DNA of 48,571 nucleotides from Rhabdochlamydiaceae bacterium. GTDB taxonomy: Bacteria; Chlamydiota; Chlamydiia; Chlamydiales; Rhabdochlamydiaceae. Of this stretch, positions 23,514 through 32,103 are shown one piece after another (position 1 is the stretch's first letter; every line of letters begins with the position of its first letter). The position numbers and the translations under genes are program-made. The stretch covers positions 1 through 48,571 of the forward strand of contig JAIETG010000024.1 in NCBI GenBank assembly GCA_019745395.1. The letters run 5' to 3'. The notes below the pieces were generated by a model, which did no database searches, had not been told where the DNA came from, and saw nothing but the letters and a program-made list of their open reading frames with translations.

Positions 23514-23570
23514 AGTATAAATATTTACCTTGGCAATGTTTTAGGTTGCTGCATAGGATAAACTAGAAAG

Positions 23571-24419
23571 TTATTCTCTTTCAAGGAAAAAGAAGCGATC
23601 CTTTCCAGACCAGTCCTGCTCCAACCTCTTCTGAATCCAACAAGAGTCAGAAAATATTTCATTAACTGCTTTTCCCTGCAAATACCCAATCTCTAAAAAC
23701 ACTTTAGCACCCGGGCTAGTATAATATGGAAGCTGCAACGCAAGCCTCTCATAAAACTCCAATCCAGTAACCCCACCCACAAGGGCAGATTTCGGTTCAA
23801 ATCCCTTTACAGAGAAGGACAACTCTTCGTATTCTTGCGCCGAAATATAGGGGGGATTGCAAAAAATATAATGTGCTTTTTTTCCTTCAAAAGGAGAAAA
23901 CAAGTCCCCTTGCAAAAAATCCACTTCTAACTGATTAGCTTTAGCAGCTTTTTGAGCCACAGCAATGGCAGGTTCACTCAAATCAGAAAGAGAAACAGAA
24001 AGATCTGGAAACTTTTTTTTCAAACTGAGCCCAATACACCCTGATCCCGAGCATAAATCCCAAAGAACCTTGCCCTTCAAATCCTCTAATCCTAAAATAT
24101 GCGCAGCACGATCCACTAAAATCTCCGTTTCCGGACGAGGAATGAGCACATCAGATGTAACAGGAAGCTCTAAACCATAAAAATCCACTTTAGCAAGGAT
24201 ATACTCCACAGGCTCTTGCTTAGCCGCCCTCTGCAAAAGAGAACGAAATTTAGCAAGTTCCGGCTCCTGCAGCGGACACTCAAACTGCATATAAAGATCA
24301 AGTCGTTTTACGCCCAAGGAATAAGACAATAAAGTCTCTGCTACAAGACGAGGAGCTGTAACATTTTTCTCCTGCAAATACTGCATCGACAGACGGAGCA
24401 CTTCTCCTAAAAGTTTCAC
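23571..24419 (-). CDS. prmC: peptide chain release factor glutamine methyltransferase
   Basis: Methylates the Gln of the GGQ motif in release factors. The AdoMet-binding site [15 protein letters not shown] and catalytic motif FCNPPYIS are clear, with [12 protein letters not shown] before them. 282 residues. It overlaps the end of prfA, its substrate gene, by 4 bases (ATGA), the usual arrangement. Confidence 0.96.
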   Translation of the reverse strand: MKLLGEVLRLSMQYLQEKNVTAPRLVAETLLSYSLGVKRLDLYMQFECPLQEPELAKFRSLLQRAAKQEPVEYILAKVDFYGLELPVTSDVLIPRPETEILVDRAAHILGLEDLKGKVLWDLCSGSGCIGLSLKKKFPDLSVSLSDLSEPAIAVAQKAAKANQLEVDFLQGDLFSPFEGKKAHYIFCNPPYISAQEYEELSFSVKGFEPKSALVGGVTGLEFYERLALQLPYYTSPGAKVFLEIGYLQGKAVNEIFSDSCWIQKRLEQDWSGKDRFFFLERE

Positions 24420-25489
24420 TCAGAAGCTCCAGACAGTTTTTGCTCATAATAGTGCTTAACCAAAGCTTCTGTAATCTCTTCCAAGTCCCCATCCATAACA
24501 CGATCAAGTTTATAGAGCGTAAGATCGATTCTATGGTCTGTTACGCGATTTTGAGGGAAATTATAAGTTCGAATCCTCTCTGAACGATCTCCACTTCCCA
24601 CCTGAGAAGAACGAAGGCTTGCAACTTCTGCTTCTGCCTTCCTTCTTTTTTCTTCAGAAATCTTTGCAGTCAAAAGCCTCATAGCTTTATCTTTATTTTT
24701 ATGCTGACTTCTTTCTTCCTGACAATACACAACAGTTCCCGTTGGCATGTGCGTAATACGCACAGCAGAGTCCGTTGTATTAACGTGCTGACCTCCAGCT
24801 CCAGAAGCTCGATAGGTATCGATTTTTAAATCTCTTTCGTCGATGTCGATCTGCTCTTCTTCATCTGGCTCTAAAAGCGCCGCCACAGTTACAGCAGAGG
24901 TATGAACCCTTCCTTGAGCTTCAGTCTTAGGAACCCTTTGAACCCTATGAGTCCCCGCTTCATACTGCATAAAACGGTAAGCATTAACTCCAGAGATCAA
25001 CATGATATATTCTTTAAACCCACCCATTTCCGAAGGAGTAGCCGTCAAATGCTCGTATTTCCATCCCTTTTGATCGGCATAGCATTTATACATCCGAACG
25101 CAATCACCAACAAAAATAGCCGCTTCATCGCCTCCAGTTCCCGCCCTTATCTCCAAAATAAAATTACGACTATCCCGAGGATCAGGAGGAACAAGAAGGG
25201 TTTCTAGGCGTTTAGAGGTTTGAGGAATCGATTCTTGCAAACGCAGCACTTCTTCTCTTACGATTTGCAAAAACTCTTCATCTTCCTCTTGCCTTAAGAG
25301 AATCTGATTTTCTTCTAATTGTTTTTTCGACTCAAAAAAGCTCGTCCAAGCTTCCTTAACTTCTGACAGATACGCATGCTCTTGCGTTAAAAGACGGTAT
25401 TCTTTTTGATCAGAGAGAACATGCGTCTGTCCCAAAAGCTCTTCCACTTTTTCTAGACGGGATAACAGGTCGCGTATTCTCTCTTCCAT
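24416..25489 (-). CDS. prfA: peptide chain release factor 1
   Basis: Reads UAA and UAG and triggers peptide release. It has [16 protein letters not shown] with the GGQ tripeptide, and [15 protein letters not shown] with the PxT-type stop-codon recognition motif (PKT). [17 protein letters not shown] near the C-terminus is family-typical. 357 residues. rpmE is 14 bases upstream and prmC overlaps downstream. Confidence 0.97.
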   Translation of the reverse strand: MEERIRDLLSRLEKVEELLGQTHVLSDQKEYRLLTQEHAYLSEVKEAWTSFFESKKQLEENQILLRQEEDEEFLQIVREEVLRLQESIPQTSKRLETLLVPPDPRDSRNFILEIRAGTGGDEAAIFVGDCVRMYKCYADQKGWKYEHLTATPSEMGGFKEYIMLISGVNAYRFMQYEAGTHRVQRVPKTEAQGRVHTSAVTVAALLEPDEEEQIDIDERDLKIDTYRASGAGGQHVNTTDSAVRITHMPTGTVVYCQEERSQHKNKDKAMRLLTAKISEEKRRKAEAEVASLRSSQVGSGDRSERIRTYNFPQNRVTDHRIDLTLYKLDRVMDGDLEEITEALVKHYYEQKLSGASE

Positions 25490-25503
25490 AAAGTTTGTTT
25501 TGC

Positions 25504-25878
25504 CTACTTCGCTTTCTTATCGCTTTTCTTAGCTGTCGTCGCCTTCTTAGCTGAAGGAGCCTTCGCTGAAGGGGCCTTCACTGAAGGAGCTTTCTCTTCG
25601 CTTGATTCTTTAGCTTTTACAGGCTCAACATCGGACAATTTCTTTCCATACTTCTTCAAGAACTTATCAACACGACCTTCAGAGTCAATAAGCTGATTGC
25701 TCTTCGTATAGAAAGGATGGGAAGCAGAAGAAACAGACACTTTGTACACAGGATATTCTTTTCCTTCATACATCTGTTTTTCTTTAGGTTGTAGCGTTGA
25801 ACCACAAACAAACTTAAAATCTGTGGAAGAGTCCACAAAAAGGATATCTTGATAGGGAGGATGTCCTTGTTTTTTCAT
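25504..25878 (-). CDS. rpmE2: 50S ribosomal protein L31, type B, with basic C-terminal tail
   Basis: L31 of the zinc-free type: the N-terminus [20 protein letters not shown] and [10 protein letters not shown] show only one Cys where zinc-type L31 has four. ATG 25878 is preferred (AGGAG upstream, family start); ATG 25905 adds 9 residues. The core ends near residue 85; the last 35-40 residues are an Ala/Lys/Pro/Ser tail with repeated KAPS units, as in other chlamydial L31 tails. First gene of the rpmE-prfA-prmC-ffh-rpsP-trmD-rplS-rnhB run. Confidence 0.94.
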   Translation of the reverse strand: MKKQGHPPYQDILFVDSSTDFKFVCGSTLQPKEKQMYEGKEYPVYKVSVSSASHPFYTKSNQLIDSEGRVDKFLKKYGKKLSDVEPVKAKESSEEKAPSVKAPSAKAPSAKKATTAKKSDKKAK

Positions 25879-25952
25879 AAATATACTCCTAATGACCTTA
25901 TGCAATAAAAATCAGATAGTAAAACGCACTATACTATTAAAGACAAGTCTTT

Positions 25953-26177
25953 TCACACTGGCTGCTCTTTTTTCCAAGCCAGATAAGCCATCCTCGCCGT
26001 TAAAATCCCTTCTAACACCCCTTCCTCATATCGAAAGTGAGGATGACGCTCCAATTCCGGAAAGTCATTTGGCTGCAACAAATCATCGTCCGTAAGATAA
26101 GGAATAAGTTTATGAGCAAAATTTTTAACCCTCTCCCTTTGCTGCTGCGCCAATTCATCAAATACCATTTCCAGCAT
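25953..26177 (-). CDS. conserved small protein downstream of tadA
   Basis: 74 residues, function unknown. AGGAGGGG directly before ATG 26177 is one of the strongest ribosome binding sites in the window, so the gene is real. It overlaps the end of tadA by 20 bases. The product is helical and acidic in the middle (LTDDDLLQPNDFPELE), with a C-terminal helix EGVLEGILTARMAYLAWKKE. A small hypothetical gene next to tadA is known from Chlamydia. Confidence 0.75.
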   Translation of the reverse strand: MLEMVFDELAQQQRERVKNFAHKLIPYLTDDDLLQPNDFPELERHPHFRYEEGVLEGILTARMAYLAWKKEQPV

Positions 26178-26637
26178 TCTCTCCCCTCCTTTTCTGAAAA
26201 AATGTTTTCATGAGTTGAGAAGCAGGCTCTGCCAACACCCCTCTAGAAACAGGAAACTCATGAATAGGATGTTTTTGAGAAAGAAGAGAAACAAAACTAC
26301 CATCGGCCCCCTGACGAATATCCATAGCTCCCCAGACAAGACGTTGCACACGAAAGGAAAAAAGTGCTCCCGCACACATGCAACACGGTTCCAACGTTGT
26401 ATATAATGTCACATCAAAAAGACGCCATCTCCCCAAAACTTCTGCAGCCCTCTTCAAGCAAAGCAGTTCCGCGTGAGCAGAAGCATCTTTCAAAGATTCA
26501 ACCTGATTAAAAGCTCTTGCAATAACCTTCCCCTCTCGCACAGCTACAGATCCCACCGGAACTTCCTCTAAAGCAAAAGCCTTCCTAGCCTCTTCTAAAG
26601 CCTCTTCCATAAACTGACGATCAAAATCAGATTCCAT
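26158..26637 (-). CDS. tadA: tRNA-specific adenosine deaminase
   Basis: Converts A34 of tRNA-Arg to inosine. Zinc deaminase motifs: HAE at 55-57 (His ligand, catalytic Glu) and PCCMC at 84-88 (Cys ligands). VPVGSVAV precedes them. 159 residues, usual length. It is divergent from rpsO. A free cytosine deaminase is the alternative, but the PCxxC context and length favour TadA. Confidence 0.93.
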   Translation of the reverse strand: MESDFDRQFMEEALEEARKAFALEEVPVGSVAVREGKVIARAFNQVESLKDASAHAELLCLKRAAEVLGRWRLFDVTLYTTLEPCCMCAGALFSFRVQRLVWGAMDIRQGADGSFVSLLSQKHPIHEFPVSRGVLAEPASQLMKTFFQKRRGENAGNGI

Positions 26638-26950
26638 ATTTTCTCAAAAAATCCTACACTAAAATTAAAAGAATATTATTCTTTCACTTTCCACAAAGCC
26701 TGTCTACTTATTTTCTTAAAACGATCAATAATTTAGATAAATTTATAACCATTCCCCTTTAAGCTTCTTTCTGATACGATTATGGACAGAGTAAGTCTGT
26801 TAGGATGTTTGTCGATATAGAACGGCAAGAGATGTTAAAAAGTTTAAGTTGATCGCTTTTGCCATTTACGGTATACTACCTACTATGTTTTATATTTTTT
26901 AAGTTTTGTCTACCTTTTCATAACTCTCAATTACAGGGAGAATATATAAG
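26638..26950. other. divergent intergenic region tadA / rpsO
   Basis: 313 AT-rich bases. They hold the rpsO promoter (26849-26877) and presumably one for tadA. I see no ORF with a ribosome binding site. The stretch 26761-26848 is less AT-rich and could be transcribed, but I find no recognisable RNA fold. Confidence 0.4.
26849..26877 (+). promoter_or_regulatory. promoter of rpsO
   Basis: TTGATC (26849-26854), exactly 17 bases, TATACT (26872-26877). Matches the major sigma factor consensus well. Leader of about 65 bases to rpsO. Confidence 0.8.
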
Positions 26951-27220
26951 ATGCCTTTAGATAAGCGTACCAAGGATGAAATCACAGTAAAATTTCAGTT
27001 GCATGATAAAGATACAGGTTCTGCCGATGTTCAAATTGCTATTTTAACAGAGAGAATCATAGAACTTACAGAGCATCTGAAAGTCGCTCCAAAGGACCAT
27101 AGCTCCAGGCTGGCCCTTCTCAAATTAGTCGGACAAAGAAGAAAACTTCTCGACTATTTGAACTCAACGGATACTAAGCGATATCAAAGTTTGATCGTCC
27201 GTCTAAATCTAAGAAAGTAA
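26951..27220 (+). CDS. rpsO: 30S ribosomal protein S15
   Basis: Primary 16S-binding protein, 89 residues. [44 protein letters not shown] and [13 protein letters not shown] are diagnostic. GGGAG lies upstream. Followed by a terminator and then pnp, the common bacterial order. Confidence 0.98.
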   Translation: MPLDKRTKDEITVKFQLHDKDTGSADVQIAILTERIIELTEHLKVAPKDHSSRLALLKLVGQRRKLLDYLNSTDTKRYQSLIVRLNLRK

Positions 27221-27238
27221 GAATCATTTTTTCTTTTT

Positions 27239-27282
27239 AAAACCACTTTGCGTCTTATAGATTCAAAGTGGTTTTTTCTTTC
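27239..27282 (+). terminator. terminator after rpsO
   Basis: AAAACCACTTTG (27239-27250) pairs with CAAAGTGGTTTT (27264-27275) around a 13-base loop, followed by TTCTTTCCC. Confidence 0.9.
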
Positions 27283-27322
27283 CCTTTGCTTTTCTATTCA
27301 TTCCACTATACACTCACTAGCC

Positions 27323-27437
27323 TTAAGAGCTTAAAAGACTCTTAACCATAGTAGGTGCCTTGGATCATAAGGTCCACTAGATGAAAGGTCCATTTGGGCA
27401 GAAAAACCTTTTTCTTTCCAAATGGGTCAGTTCATCT
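27323..27437 (+). promoter_or_regulatory. structured 5' leader of pnp (two hairpins)
   Basis: Hairpin 1: TTAAGAG (27323-27329) with CTCTTAA (27339-27345). Hairpin 2 is long and nested: AGATGAA (27379-27385) with TTCATCT (27431-27437), CCATTTGG (27390-27397) with CCAAATGG (27418-27425), and an inner AGAAA/TTTCT stem (about 27400-27416). It ends about 50 bases before the pnp start. In E. coli, RNase III cuts such a leader hairpin and PNPase then represses its own mRNA; the same control is inferred here. Confidence 0.75.
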
Positions 27438-27485
27438 CACTTGCTGTGGGTAATCAATTCTTACTTTACAAAGGAGTATTTTCGA

Positions 27486-29600
27486 ATGAGCGACCTCAAA
27501 CAACTACATATTTCCGTTGGCGGCAAAACGCTGACTTTTGAAACAGGAAAAATCGCAAGACAAGCTAACTGCGCAGTCACACTTCAGTGCGGAGAAACCA
27601 TCCTTCTGACCACCGTATGTAGCGCAAAAAAAGCCGCAGAAGAAATAGACTTTCTTCCCCTTCGCGTAGACTACCAAGAAAAATTCTCCTCTGCAGGAAA
27701 AACCCTGGGAGGATTCATTAAAAGAGAAGGAAGACCTACCGAACGAGAAATTTTAATAGGTAGACTCATAGACCGTCCTATCCGTCCCTTTTTCGAAGAA
27801 GGTTATTTCAATGAAGTTCAAGTTCTATCATACGTCTATTCTTATGATGGAGTTAACGCTCCCGACCCGCTCGCTATCTGCGCAGCTTCCGCCGCGTTAG
27901 TTCTTTCAGACATTCCATTCATTAAACCGATCGCCGGAGTGCGTGTAGGACTAATCCAAGGCAAGTTCATCATTAACCCAACCATGGAAGAGCAAAAAAA
28001 TTCAAAGCTCGACCTTTTAATGGCTGGATCTGAAGATGCAATTTTAATGATCGAAGGATATGCAGATTTTCTTTCAGAAGAGCAGATTTTAGAGGCGATT
28101 AATGAAGGGCATCAAGCCATTAAAATAATTTGCCAACATTTACACGATTGGCAAAAAATAGCTGGAAAAGAAAAAGATCGCAGCGCCCTACGAGCAACTC
28201 CGCACGACCTCATCAAAGAGATCTCCGCAAAATATGGAGCTACTTTAGACAAAGATCTTCGGATTAAAGAAAAGCTTGCTAGAGAAATAGCAATGGATAG
28301 CATCGCAGAAAGCATCCAAAAAGACTACTTCCCAGAAGGAGCCGAACCAGTCCATTCAAAAACAACTGTCGCCTACGCATTCAAACAAGCGCAAGCAAAC
28401 GTCATGCGTTCCATGATTTTAAAAGAAAATCGCAGGATCGACGGAAGAACATGTACAGAAATTAGACCTATCAGCGTTGAGCAATCTCTTCTTCCCAGAA
28501 CCCACGGAAGCTCTTTATTCACACGAGGAGAAACTCAAGCTTTAGCGGTAGTCACCCTAGGCGGAGAGGCCATGGGAATGCGTTACGAAGACCTCGATAA
28601 CGGAGATGGACTACGAAGATTTTACCTACAGTACACCTTCCCTCCTTTTTCCGTTGGGGAAGTCGGCCGCATGGGCACCCCAGGACGCAGAGAAATCGGT
28701 CACGGGAAACTTGCAGAAAGAGCTTTACTAATGACAATGCCTCAACAAGAAGCTTTCCCATACGTAATACGCCTTGAATCTAACATTACCGAATCCAATG
28801 GATCCTCTTCCATGGCTTCTGTCTGTGGAGGTTGCTTGGCTTTGATGGATGCTGGAGTTCCTATTAAACATCCCATTTCAGGTATTGCTATGGGACTGAT
28901 CTTGGAAGGAACTGAGTATGCAGTTCTTTCAGATATCTTAGGTACAGAAGACGCTTTAGGCGACATGGACTTTAAAGTCGCAGGAAACGCCGAAGGCGTC
29001 ACAGCTTTTCAACTTGATATCAAGATCGAGGGAATCACTCCTCAGATCATGAAAGTCGCTTTGGCACAAGCAAAAGAAGGCAGAACCCACATCCTACATA
29101 AAATGTTAGAATCCTGCCCTAAAGCCAATGAGCAACTCTCTCGTTATGCACCTCGCATTGAGACCATTCAGATTAAGCCTAGCAAAATTGGAACAGTAAT
29201 CGGACCTGGAGGAAAACAAATTCGGGCTATTACTGAGACCACAGGAGTGCAAATTGACATCAGTGACGATGGTCTTATCAGCATCTCTTCTACAAGCCCA
29301 GAAGCTATGCAGAAAGCTAAAGATATTATTCATGGTCTTACAGCGGAAGCAGAAGTAGGAAAAGTCTATAAAGGAAAAGTTGTCTCCATTGTCGCCTTTG
29401 GAGCCTTCGTAGAGATCCTACCAGGAAAAGAAGGTCTTTGCCATATTTCTGAACTAGCGCACCAACGTGTGCAAGCAGTAACAGATATCGTCAAAGAAGG
29501 AGATCTGATAGACGTCAAAGTCATTGAAACTAATGACCGAGGACAAATCCGCCTTAGCCATAAAGCAACTCTTCCAGCTCAGGCTCCTTGTAACAAATAA
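27486..29600 (+). CDS. pnp: polyribonucleotide nucleotidyltransferase (PNPase)
   Basis: Phosphorolytic 3'-5' exoribonuclease of mRNA decay. Two RNase PH domains (about 10-220 and 310-540), then a KH domain (KIGTVIGPGGKQIRAI) and an S1 domain (GKVVSIVAFGAFVEILPGKEGLCHISE). ATG 27486 is chosen: AAAGGAG lies about 9 bases upstream and MSDLKQLHISVGGK is the natural start. The open frame extends 35 codons further to 27381, but that part is the leader hairpin. 704 residues, usual size. A terminator follows. Confidence 0.97.
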   Translation: MSDLKQLHISVGGKTLTFETGKIARQANCAVTLQCGETILLTTVCSAKKAAEEIDFLPLRVDYQEKFSSAGKTLGGFIKREGRPTEREILIGRLIDRPIRPFFEEGYFNEVQVLSYVYSYDGVNAPDPLAICAASAALVLSDIPFIKPIAGVRVGLIQGKFIINPTMEEQKNSKLDLLMAGSEDAILMIEGYADFLSEEQILEAINEGHQAIKIICQHLHDWQKIAGKEKDRSALRATPHDLIKEISAKYGATLDKDLRIKEKLAREIAMDSIAESIQKDYFPEGAEPVHSKTTVAYAFKQAQANVMRSMILKENRRIDGRTCTEIRPISVEQSLLPRTHGSSLFTRGETQALAVVTLGGEAMGMRYEDLDNGDGLRRFYLQYTFPPFSVGEVGRMGTPGRREIGHGKLAERALLMTMPQQEAFPYVIRLESNITESNGSSSMASVCGGCLALMDAGVPIKHPISGIAMGLILEGTEYAVLSDILGTEDALGDMDFKVAGNAEGVTAFQLDIKIEGITPQIMKVALAQAKEGRTHILHKMLESCPKANEQLSRYAPRIETIQIKPSKIGTVIGPGGKQIRAITETTGVQIDISDDGLISISSTSPEAMQKAKDIIHGLTAEAEVGKVYKGKVVSIVAFGAFVEILPGKEGLCHISELAHQRVQAVTDIVKEGDLIDVKVIETNDRGQIRLSHKATLPAQAPCNK

Positions 29601-29616
29601 TAGAAAATCAGCTTTG

Positions 29617-29656
29617 AAAAACCTCTTGAAGATATCACTTCAAGAGGTTTTTTGTT
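29617..29656 (+). terminator. terminator after pnp
   Basis: AACCTCTTGAAG (ending 29631) pairs with CTTCAAGAGGTT (from 29638) around a 6-base loop, flanked by A5 and T6, then GTT. Confidence 0.92.
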
Positions 29657-29744
29657 AAAAAGATTGAAAAAAATGAAAAACCCATGAAATAATGGGCGGA
29701 ATTTAAAAGCAACTTTATTGCAATTATAGGATCTAACAAAAAAA

Positions 29745-31511
29745 ATGGGCGTTTCTTCATTTTCTAAGCATCTTCCTGCGTTTATTTGGCATTTTGTCAA
29801 ATCTCAACGCTGGGTCTTTTTCTTTGTATTTGCTTTGTCCTTAGTTTGGGCATTAGATGCAACTTTATGGCCTTATCTTTTAGGGTTCATTATTGATATT
29901 CTGTCAGAATATGATTTAATTAGAGATTCTGCTTGGCAAGCACTCAAATGGCCTGTACTTTCAGGAGCATGTCTTTGGATTTTTGTAGAATCCTCCTTTC
30001 GATGTAAGGGATTTTTACAAGCAAAAGCATTTCCACAAATCGAAGCAGATGTGCGGATGGCAATGTTTGACCACATCCAACGTCACTCTCCTAAATATTT
30101 TAATTCTCATTTTGCTGGGAGCCTTTCCAACAAAATTAATGACATGACGATACAGATCACTCTGATCTTACAAAACATGCTAACCCTCTTTCTTCCAGCT
30201 CTTGCCACCTGCGCTTTGACTATTTTTTTCTTTGCTCAAGTTAATAGTCTTTTTGCCATTATCGCAGTCTGCTGGATCCTAACGCACATTTCCATTTGCC
30301 TAGCATTTACCCGTAGATGCGCTCGTTTTTCTTACATCCATGGAGAAACAAGAAGTGCTCTGGCTGGAAAAATCGTCGATAGTTTGACCAACAACTTTGC
30401 CGTGAACCTCTTTGCTCGTTTTGGTTTTGAAAAAGCAAGAATTGGGATGTATCAAAAAGAAGAAAAATCCAAATACTATCAATCTAAGCGTTCGATTGAG
30501 ATGATGTTCCTTTTTGTATCTACAGCTTTTTTGATCGGAGGATTTTCTCTTAACGGATTTATGATTCTTTATTGGATTCAAGGAAAAATCTCCACAGGCG
30601 AAGTAATTCAAGTCTTTAATACTACATGGAATTTGATCTTCATTCTTTGGTTTGCAGGAGAGGAAATGCCCCAGTTTTTCCAATCCATTGGACTTGCAAG
30701 TCAAGCTTTAAGCATTATGAAAGATCCTCAAGATGTTCTAGACATCCCTAACGCTCTTCCTTTACAAGTAACTCAAGGAGAGATCATCTTTGAAAATGTT
30801 TCCTTCCACTACGGAGATAAAACACTTTTTCAAAATAAAGATGTCCACATTCATGGCGGCGAAAAAGTGGGCCTTGTAGGATATTCCGGGTCTGGGAAAA
30901 CCACTTTTGTCAATCTCATTTTACGATTATACCCTTTAGAAAAAGGGAAAATCCTCATAGATGGGCAAGATGTTGCAGAAGTAACTTTAGACACTCTTCG
31001 TAGCCAAATCGCCTTAATTCCTCAAGACCCTTCGCTTTTCCATCGTACCTTAGAGGAAAATATCTGCTACGGAAAACCCGACGCTTCTTATGAAGACATG
31101 ATACAAGCTGCAAAAAAAGCACATTGTCAAGAATTTGTCGAAAAACTCCCTCTAGGCTACAAAACGCTGACAGGAGAAAAAGGAGCTAAACTTTCCGGGG
31201 GAGAAAGACAGCGAATAGCTATTGCCAGAGCAATGCTAACTAAAGCGCCTATTTTGATCTTAGATGAAGCAACTTCTGCGTTAGACTCTGTCACAGAAAA
31301 CTATATTCAAGATAGTTTAGATAATTTAATTAAAGGACGCACAACCATCGTCATTGCGCATCGCCTTTCTACTTTATCTAAAATGGATCGCATCTTGGTT
31401 TTTGATCAAGGAAAGATCGTAGAAGAAGGGTCTCATGCTCAACTTCTCGCTAAAGAAGGCTACTATTCGAAGATGTGGCAAATGCAAGCTGGAGGCTTCC
31501 TACCAGAATAA
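29745..31511 (+). CDS. ABC exporter, fused membrane and ATPase domains (MsbA-like)
   Basis: Half-transporter that would act as a homodimer in the inner membrane. Hydrophobic segments in the first ~310 residues fit six helices (for example VFFFVFALSLVWAL and FLFVSTAFLIGGFSL). The ATPase has Walker A GYSGSGKTT, signature LSGGERQRIAIA, Walker B ILILDEATSALD and H-loop IVIAHRLST. 588 residues. The cargo is unknown; lipid, peptide and drug exporters share this layout. No clear Shine-Dalgarno precedes ATG 29745. It sits between two terminators, so it is its own unit. Confidence 0.9.
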   Translation: MGVSSFSKHLPAFIWHFVKSQRWVFFFVFALSLVWALDATLWPYLLGFIIDILSEYDLIRDSAWQALKWPVLSGACLWIFVESSFRCKGFLQAKAFPQIEADVRMAMFDHIQRHSPKYFNSHFAGSLSNKINDMTIQITLILQNMLTLFLPALATCALTIFFFAQVNSLFAIIAVCWILTHISICLAFTRRCARFSYIHGETRSALAGKIVDSLTNNFAVNLFARFGFEKARIGMYQKEEKSKYYQSKRSIEMMFLFVSTAFLIGGFSLNGFMILYWIQGKISTGEVIQVFNTTWNLIFILWFAGEEMPQFFQSIGLASQALSIMKDPQDVLDIPNALPLQVTQGEIIFENVSFHYGDKTLFQNKDVHIHGGEKVGLVGYSGSGKTTFVNLILRLYPLEKGKILIDGQDVAEVTLDTLRSQIALIPQDPSLFHRTLEENICYGKPDASYEDMIQAAKKAHCQEFVEKLPLGYKTLTGEKGAKLSGGERQRIAIARAMLTKAPILILDEATSALDSVTENYIQDSLDNLIKGRTTIVIAHRLSTLSKMDRILVFDQGKIVEEGSHAQLLAKEGYYSKMWQMQAGGFLPE

Positions 31512-31513
31512 AT

Positions 31514-31550
31514 AAAAAAGGCCAAGAGTTTCACTCTTGGCCTTTTTTCT
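31514..31550. terminator. bidirectional terminator
   Basis: AAAAAAGGCCAAGAG and its exact complement flank the loop TTTCA (31529-31533), with A6 and T6 runs on either side. It separates the convergent ABC exporter gene and the pRiA4b-like gene. Confidence 0.93.
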
Positions 31551-32004
31551 ACCACTCAGCGTACTGAGGGGGGCTTTGCCCAATTTTCTTTGTGATACGT
31601 GGATAACGAACAGTATCATCCAGTTCTAGAACTTCTCTCACAGTGATCTGATGAGCCCAAATGTCATCATAATCAAAAAGATACAACATTACGTCTCCCT
31701 TTTCGAGTTTTAACTCCTGGATCGTTGCATCTTCTGTGATTCCACAGTCATCCTCTTCTTCGTCTCGAATTTCTGCTGGAACATAACGCTTTTCAGGAAA
31801 CTCTGCAGAATCACTTAACTGAAATTCATATAAATGTTCTTCTTCTCGATCAAAAGCTCTAAAAATAGCGCGGTGAAGCTGCTCTAATGTTTGGTGTCCT
31901 GGGATTTCAATGGTCCGAGAAACTATCGGGTTTTCCTCACAAAACTCCTCTTCTACCATACCCTCTGTTAAGGTTACCTCTAATGCGTACACACGTCTTC
32001 TCAT
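31549..32004 (-). CDS. pRiA4b ORF-3-like protein
   Basis: 151 residues, soluble and acidic. It fits the PRiA4_ORF3 family: TLEQLHRAIFRAFDREEEHLYEFQL at the start of the fold, then EKGDVMLYLFDYDDIWAHQITV and YPRITKKIGQSPPQY, matching the family's Y-D-F-G-D-x-W-x-H and C-P-P segments in a diverged form. The biochemical role of the family is not known; some members ride on plasmids or insertion sequences, but no transposase is near here. AAGGA lies upstream of the ATG. Confidence 0.75.
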   Translation of the reverse strand: MRRRVYALEVTLTEGMVEEEFCEENPIVSRTIEIPGHQTLEQLHRAIFRAFDREEEHLYEFQLSDSAEFPEKRYVPAEIRDEEEDDCGITEDATIQELKLEKGDVMLYLFDYDDIWAHQITVREVLELDDTVRYPRITKKIGQSPPQYAEW

Positions 32005-32103
32005 AAATTACAATCCTTGGCTAAAAATAGATCCGGACAATATAGGACGAGTTCACTAAAAAAATAAAGAAAAAATACACGAGTTGCTGATTATAGAAAA
32101 TAT

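Noticed and set aside
25504-25640. KAPS repeats in rpmE as a transferred or misassembled tail
   Set aside because: Basic Ala/Lys/Pro tails on L31 are usual in chlamydiae; not unusual enough.
25935-25952. AAAGAC/GTCTTT palindrome as terminator of the 74-residue gene
   Set aside because: Only about 5 bp of stem with a short loop and no U-run; too weak.
26761-26848. Small RNA upstream of rpsO
   Set aside because: No terminator-like hairpin or recognisable fold; nothing beyond moderate base composition shift.
27381-27485. 35-codon N-terminal extension of pnp
   Set aside because: No ribosome binding site at 27381 and the stretch is a leader hairpin; the start at 27486 has AAAGGAG and the family N-terminus.
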